A stretch of 47,129 nucleotides of DNA from Promethearchaeia archaeon (lineage in GTDB: Archaea > Asgardarchaeota > Lokiarchaeia > Sigyniarchaeales > SOKP01). Below the pieces are notes generated by a model. The model searched no databases and was not told the origin of the DNA. It saw only the letters and a list, made by a program, of their open reading frames with translations. Made by a program: the position numbers and the translations under genes. The DNA lies in the NCBI GenBank assembly GCA_029856125.1, contig JAHQWJ010000034.1, positions 1 to 47,129 of the forward strand, read 5' to 3'. Below are positions 43,760-47,129 of the stretch, in pieces; the stretch's first letter is position 1, and each line of letters begins with the position of its first letter.

Positions 43760-44833
43760 ATTACTGAATCTTCAGATCAAGATGTTTCAGATCAAGAAAA
43801 AGAGGAAGAGATAGAAAAAACTCTAGATATAGCTGGAGATCAGTTAGTTTTAAATTGGCAATATAAGGAAGTTAAGAAGAAACTAACTTACGATATTAAA
43901 AAATGTATCGGGTGCAGTTTATGTAAACTTGTTTGCCCGGTTGACGCTATAGAACTTGGTCCAATCCCAGAAATTGCTCAAAATATATTGGACGATTCAA
44001 ACCCTAAACTCTTTATTGATCACGATAAATGTTGTTATTGTATGCTTTGTGTCGTTGTTTGCCCCACCGATGCGTTCCACGAAAACATTGAGCCAGAAGG
44101 ACAAATTGTTATGGATGAGTTTCCTACTATAGAGAAATTCTATGAAATTGATTATGATAAATGTACTGAAGATAAGAAAAATGAAATTTGCCGATTATGC
44201 TTAACAGTAAGAGATAGGAATCACATCCAAGAATATTTTAAAATTTCAAAAGAATGCCCCGCTGATTGTTTTTCTATCACTACTCCAATCGAAGGAGAAG
44301 TTATTATTAAGAAAAACATGTTACATAAATGCGATCCGCAAGGTTGTAAAGCTTGCGTTAATATCTGCCCCGTTGAATCTTTTTACATCCCTGAGAAAGC
44401 TGAAGACGTCCTAAAATATGGAAAGATTGCGTGCAACGAAAAAGAATGTTTTTATTGTGGAGCGTGTGAAAACTCTTGTCCTGACGATTTAATTGTCGTA
44501 AAAAGGAAAAAGATTCAAATTAAAGATCCGAAAAAAAGCGAACCTTATCCTTGGATAGAAGGTTGGGTTAAGAATATTGAAGAAGTATTAAGAAAAGCTC
44601 TTATTGAAGGAAAGGAGCAAATAGAAATTCCATCTATAGAAGATCATGTAAAAAAGATCAGTAAGTCAAAAATTGAAGAAGTTCCTCAACTATCTGAAGA
44701 GGATAAAATAAAATTAAACGAGCTTAATGATAAAATTCAATCTCTACTTCAATCCTCCAAAATAAGATATTGGATTAAGGATAAAAAAGTAGATAACATT
44801 CTCAAAGAATTAAAAAAAAAAATCCAAAAATAA
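43760..44833 (+). CDS. Polyferredoxin (FwdF-like), non-standard start
   Basis: An iron-sulfur protein with serial [4Fe-4S] motifs: CIGCSLCKLVCP, CCYCMLCVVVCP, a split set around CRLC...CPADC, CDPQGCKACVNICP and CFYCGACENSCP. A Lys-rich helical tail follows (about 250-357). The CIGCSLC...IELGPIPEIAQ stretch resembles FwdF/FmdF polyferredoxins of formylmethanofuran dehydrogenase. The first conventional start (TTG 43988) would remove the first complete cluster. The frame is clearly coding from about 43760, yet no ATG, GTG or TTG exists between the stop at 43721 and 43988. An ATT at 43760, seven bases after GGGAG (43748-43752), is my chosen start. A sequence error is the alternative. It has its own TATA-like box near 43731-43740. 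Confidence 0.8.
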   Translation: MTESSDQDVSDQEKEEEIEKTLDIAGDQLVLNWQYKEVKKKLTYDIKKCIGCSLCKLVCPVDAIELGPIPEIAQNILDDSNPKLFIDHDKCCYCMLCVVVCPTDAFHENIEPEGQIVMDEFPTIEKFYEIDYDKCTEDKKNEICRLCLTVRDRNHIQEYFKISKECPADCFSITTPIEGEVIIKKNMLHKCDPQGCKACVNICPVESFYIPEKAEDVLKYGKIACNEKECFYCGACENSCPDDLIVVKRKKIQIKDPKKSEPYPWIEGWVKNIEEVLRKALIEGKEQIEIPSIEDHVKKISKSKIEEVPQLSEEDKIKLNELNDKIQSLLQSSKIRYWIKDKKVDNILKELKKKIQK

Positions 44834-44848
44834 TTAATGTGCTTAATC

Positions 44849-45124
44849 ATGAGTGAAAAAGAGAGAAAAGTGTATAAAATAGTAGGTACCATAAAAGACG
44901 TTAAAGGTCAATGTAACGCAAAGCATAAAAAAGGAGATGTGATCGAATTGAGCGGTCACGATTCTGGAGGATTATGTGGGTTTTTTTATCACGACATTTT
45001 TCCCTCTATTATAACATTACAATTTGGTGGTACCTTTCCTTGGTCACAAGATCCGGATATAGTTGAATTAGAATGTCCGGATCGTTTTAATGTTGTGAAA
45101 ATCGAATTAAAAAGGGTTAGGTAA
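44849..45124 (+). CDS. TIGR04076 family small protein
   Basis: A 91-aa protein of the TIGR04076 family (function unknown): YKIVGTIKDVKGQC at the start, HKKGDVIELSG, the Gly/Cys loop GGLCGFFYHDIFPSI and TLQFGGTFPW, ending VELECPD. The frame opens at ATG 44837; ATG 44849 begins at the usual family start (MSEKERKVYKI). It follows the polyferredoxin gene after 3-15 bases, so the two are cotranscribed, and a redox-related role is possible. The UAA is directly followed by an open in-frame stretch (see next gene). Confidence 0.8.
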   Translation: MSEKERKVYKIVGTIKDVKGQCNAKHKKGDVIELSGHDSGGLCGFFYHDIFPSIITLQFGGTFPWSQDPDIVELECPDRFNVVKIELKRVR

Positions 45125-45181
45125 AGATTTAGCGATGTTAAGTTCAGAGACAGTTTTGATAAATACCTGAGTGAAAATGGA

Positions 45182-45424
45182 TTGGAAAACATCGATAATA
45201 ATGAAACAGTTATAATTGAAATACTGGAAACAGTTAAAAAGTTAGTTCTAGAACCAAGAACCGACATTTCTTGGTCAATATTTGATAGTAAAGATGAATT
45301 GATTATTGAAATAGATGCTCACATCCAAAAATTAAAACTCAGAGATTTTTCAAAAGTTAAAGACCTTATCCTTCTTTTTGCACCCACATCAGATTTTCAA
45401 GAAATATCACTGTCAAGTGGATGA
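45182..45424 (+). CDS. Small acidic hypothetical protein
   Basis: An 80-aa frame from TTG 45182: VIIEILETVKKLVLEP, WSIFDSKDELIIEIDAHIQKLKLRDF and DLILLFAPTSDF. Alternating strands and helices look like a compact alpha/beta domain. Not recognised. The same frame is open and protein-like back to 45125 (FSDVKFRDSFDKYLSENG), immediately after the previous gene's UAA. No ATG/GTG/TTG is present there, so the true start may be a CTG (45167) or a one-base error near the out-of-frame ATG 45135. Likely cotranscribed with the two genes before it. Confidence 0.55.
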   Translation: MENIDNNETVIIEILETVKKLVLEPRTDISWSIFDSKDELIIEIDAHIQKLKLRDFSKVKDLILLFAPTSDFQEISLSSG

Positions 45425-45655
45425 AGTAATCATTATTTAAACATTTCTGAGAGATTTGATATTGCTATCCAAGCCTTATGTGAAAAATTTCACTTAAAAC
45501 CGTTTTTTAGCAAATAAATTCCGTTCTTTTTTGCCCTTCTTATTAAAATTTGAAGGTTTTTTATTGAAATTAAAAATATCCTCGTTTTTATAATTAGAGT
45601 TAGATGTATGGTTAATTCATAAAAGAAAATAGAAATAAATTTCCGGTCAATTAAC

Positions 45656-45943
45656 ATGATACTAAAATTAAAAATAAAATCAAATAACAAAACAAAAAAG
45701 AAGCAAATTTTTGTTTGGATTGAAAAGAATAAAGCGTTTAAAGAAGATGTCCAGCAGTTAATACAGTTCTTTAAAGATCAGATTCAAGTAAAAAAGAGGA
45801 TTGGGCGCCATGTTTATTACAAAATTACTTCAGATAATCCCGCAATAATGTTATCTCTTCTTACAACAGTTCAAGAATTAATTCCAGATATTTATTTCAA
45901 TAGTAATCAATCTGTTGATGTTGAAGAATATACCCAAATTTAA
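45656..45943 (+). CDS. Small hypothetical protein, 95 aa
   Basis: Basic N-terminus (KLKIKSNNKTKKKQIFVWI), then helix (KEDVQQLIQFFKDQI), then strands and a helix (RHVYYKITSDNPAIMLSLLTTVQEL) and an acidic tail. It has alpha/beta composition with no known motif. ATG 45656; isolated between a 231-bp spacer and the tRNA. It may be a small nucleic-acid-binding protein, but nothing confirms this. Confidence 0.55.
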   Translation: MILKLKIKSNNKTKKKQIFVWIEKNKAFKEDVQQLIQFFKDQIQVKKRIGRHVYYKITSDNPAIMLSLLTTVQELIPDIYFNSNQSVDVEEYTQI

Positions 45944-46025
45944 CTTTCTTTCTTTTATGAGACATTTAACTATTTTTTTAATGTTATTTTAGCTTAACTA
46001 ATCCAAGTAAGAGAAATCGTAAAAA

Positions 46026-46099
46026 TGGGAGAGGGGGGATTTGAACCCCCGGCCACCTGGTCCCAAACCAGGAATCATACCAAGCTAGACCACCCTCCC
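46026..46099 (-). tRNA. tRNA-Pro (anticodon UGG)
   Basis: A 74-base cloverleaf on the minus strand. Acceptor GGGAGGG pairs with CTCTCCC plus discriminator A. The anticodon stem CCTGG/CCAGG holds loop TTTGGGA (anticodon TGG), and the T-arm GGGGG TTCAAAT CCCCC is intact. There is no intron and no encoded CCA. A run of five T follows the 3' end as terminator. A box A (CATAAATTAT, minus strand, 46122-46131) sits about 27 bases upstream of the 5' end. Confidence 0.95.
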
Positions 46100-46121
46100 G
46101 TTAAATCTGTAGAGGAAATTG

Positions 46122-46131
46122 ATAATTTATG
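46122..46131 (-). promoter_or_regulatory. Box A (TATA) for tRNA-Pro
   Basis: CATAAATTAT on the minus strand, centred about 27 bases before the mature tRNA 5' end, the standard archaeal distance for transcription starting at or just ahead of the tRNA. Confidence 0.5.
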
Positions 46132-46300
46132 TTTTCGTAATGATAAATAAGATCATAAAATATCAATAATAAAGATACAAATATTTTTTCGATTTTTAAT
46201 TTTTTTATTTCTTTGTTCCATCTATTAGTAGTTTTTGTTAAATCATATAAAGTAGTTTATATTTAAATTCCTTAGGAAATCTCTTACACTTAGTTTTGAA

Positions 46301-46870
46301 ATGAAGAAAATAATTTACATACAGAGAATTGGAGATGTTGATCCCGGGATATTAATTGTATTAAAAAAAAATTTGAAGAGGTTCTTTAAAAAATATAACA
46401 TCAAAGTTGTTATCCTTCCTGATCAGCTTCCAATATTGGATTCCGAGCATGACTCCGAAGAGAGAAAATACGATGCGATACAAGTTAAAAAAAGGTTAGT
46501 CACTCATGGTAAGAATAAAAATTATTATCGCATTCTGGGGGTTACGAATATTGATATTTTGACCAAAGCTTCTAAGTTTTTATATGGTGTTGCTGATCTG
46601 CCTAAAAATAAGTCTTTTGGGGGGGCATTAATTTCAGTTATTCGCTTAAGAGAAGAATTTTATAGATTGACGGAAAACTCAGCTATATTTGAGCAAAGAG
46701 TCCTCAAAGAAGCAATTCACGAGCTTGGTCACACTTTTGGCTTAAAACATTGCGAAAATCTGTGTGTGATGAGGGCTTCAAACTCTTTAGTAGATACCGA
46801 TAGAAAACCGCCTAAATTTTGTGAAGATTGTGCTTATAGAATTGACATCTTTATAGATAATTCAGAGTAG
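46301..46870 (+). CDS. amzA: Archaemetzincin
   Basis: Zinc-dependent metalloprotease of the archaemetzincin family. 189 aa, normal length. The metal-binding motif HELGHTFGLKHC (140-151) is followed by the CxxxC (C151, C155) and Met157, and a second cysteine pair C174/C177, which together provide the family's structural zinc site. The N-terminal part shows the IQRIGDVDPGIL start and the VTNIDIL, FLYGVAD and GGALISVIRL segments. ATG 46301. The last 20 bases overlap the tail of a convergent gene. Its natural substrate is not known. Confidence 0.93.
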   Translation: MKKIIYIQRIGDVDPGILIVLKKNLKRFFKKYNIKVVILPDQLPILDSEHDSEERKYDAIQVKKRLVTHGKNKNYYRILGVTNIDILTKASKFLYGVADLPKNKSFGGALISVIRLREEFYRLTENSAIFEQRVLKEAIHELGHTFGLKHCENLCVMRASNSLVDTDRKPPKFCEDCAYRIDIFIDNSE

Positions 46871-47129
46871 ACTTTGTTATATATCTCTCTTTGAATTTTA
46901 ACCATAGTTCTTCGCTAATTTTTAGGATATCCTTGTAACCTCTTACTAATTGTGTCAAATCACCGGGTATATTTCCTTTACCGAAGTAAGCCCCTGCTAA
47001 ACTACCTCCTATAGCCCCCACAGTATCACTATCACCGCCAGCGGTGGCTAATTGGAAAATACACTCTTCAAATGAATGCAAATATTTTAAAAAGATGAAG
47101 ATTGCGCAGGCCACCGTGCTCAGAGTATA
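46851..47129 (-). CDS. ADP-ribosylglycohydrolase family protein, C-terminal part (cut by window end)
   Basis: The C-terminal 92 codons of a gene continuing beyond the window's right edge. The motif ATAGGDSDTVGAIGGSLAGAYFG carries the paired metal-binding Asp residues of ADP-ribosylglycohydrolase/DraG proteins, which remove ADP-ribose from proteins or nucleic acids. The frame is open to the last base, so the GTG at 47114 is internal rather than the start. Its 3' end overlaps amzA by 20 bases, tail to tail. Confidence 0.85.
   Translation of the reverse strand, partial: YTLSTVACAIFIFLKYLHSFEECIFQLATAGGDSDTVGAIGGSLAGAYFGKGNIPGDLTQLVRGYKDILKISEELWLKFKERYITKSTLNYL

Noticed and set aside
45490..45690. 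66-codon minus-strand frame before the 95-aa protein
   Set aside because: Overlaps the start of a better gene on the other strand and looks like translated AT-rich spacer.
1..47129. CRISPR arrays, insertion sequences, integrases, rRNA genes
   Set aside because: No regularly spaced repeats, transposase motifs or ribosomal RNA stretches were seen on reading the window.

Overview
The window reads as a chromosomal piece of an AT-rich archaeon, most likely an Asgard archaeon (Promethearchaeota, Lokiarchaeia-like). Archaeal markers are the group II chaperonin, Cdc48, archaemetzincin, TrmI, an archaeal/eukaryal-type TrpRS, an FrhB-family protein, Lrp regulators, box A promoters and a tRNA without encoded CCA. 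The Asgard call rests on three different small GTPases, one of them a Rag/Gtr-like protein with an HKxD motif and a C-terminal roadblock-like domain. This is inference from gene content; no phylogeny could be run.

Layout. 1-13.2 kb: housekeeping genes in mixed orientation. These are glyA, a coiled-coil protein, a trmI/tRNA-binding-domain pair, a YjbQ-family protein, the Rag-like GTPase, trpS, msrB, an Lrp regulator divergent from the thermosome gene, GTP-type PEPCK, and a second GTPase. 13.4-24.4 kb: the main metabolic block. An FrhB-family iron-sulfur flavoprotein diverges from a long operon of hdrA-like, hdrA'-like, mvhD-like, an hdrA-hdrA'-mvhD fusion, metV and metF, followed by an Lrp regulator. 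24.5-29.2 kb: an MBL-fold hydrolase, a 7-TM protein, two small helical proteins and a 495-aa membrane protein. 29.5-34.1 kb: a second metV-metF pair, a 3-hydroxyacyl-CoA dehydrogenase and a dihydrolipoamide-dehydrogenase-like flavoprotein. 34.2-39.1 kb: an orphan adenine methyltransferase, a radical SAM protein divergent from a MetE-like protein, and an MglA-like GTPase. 39.3-43.7 kb: a heat-shock-type operon of hsp20, cdc48, a Phr-like regulator and a HExxH protein. 43.7-47.1 kb: a polyferredoxin, small proteins, tRNA-Pro(UGG), archaemetzincin and a truncated ADP-ribosylglycohydrolase.

How it may work together. The 15-24 kb operon looks like an electron-transfer module that joins a methylene-tetrahydropterin reductase (MetV-MetF) to HdrA flavin/iron-sulfur proteins and MvhD-type electron-entry subunits, as in the MetFV-Hdr-MvhD clusters of acetogens. 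HdrB and HdrC are absent here. A three-gene hdrA/hdrA'/mvhD set is followed by a one-gene fused version of the same parts. The junction between hdrA' and mvhD is a single in-frame UAA at the exact position where the paralogue reads through. It is preceded by a strong Shine-Dalgarno placed for an AUA start. Two more genes, near 43.8 and 45.1 kb, also have coding sequence upstream of any ATG/GTG/TTG.

The heat-shock block carries a perfect 8-bp inverted repeat just downstream of its TATA box and encodes a Phr-like regulator, suggesting an autoregulated protein-quality-control operon. No rRNA, CRISPR array, insertion sequence or integrase was seen.
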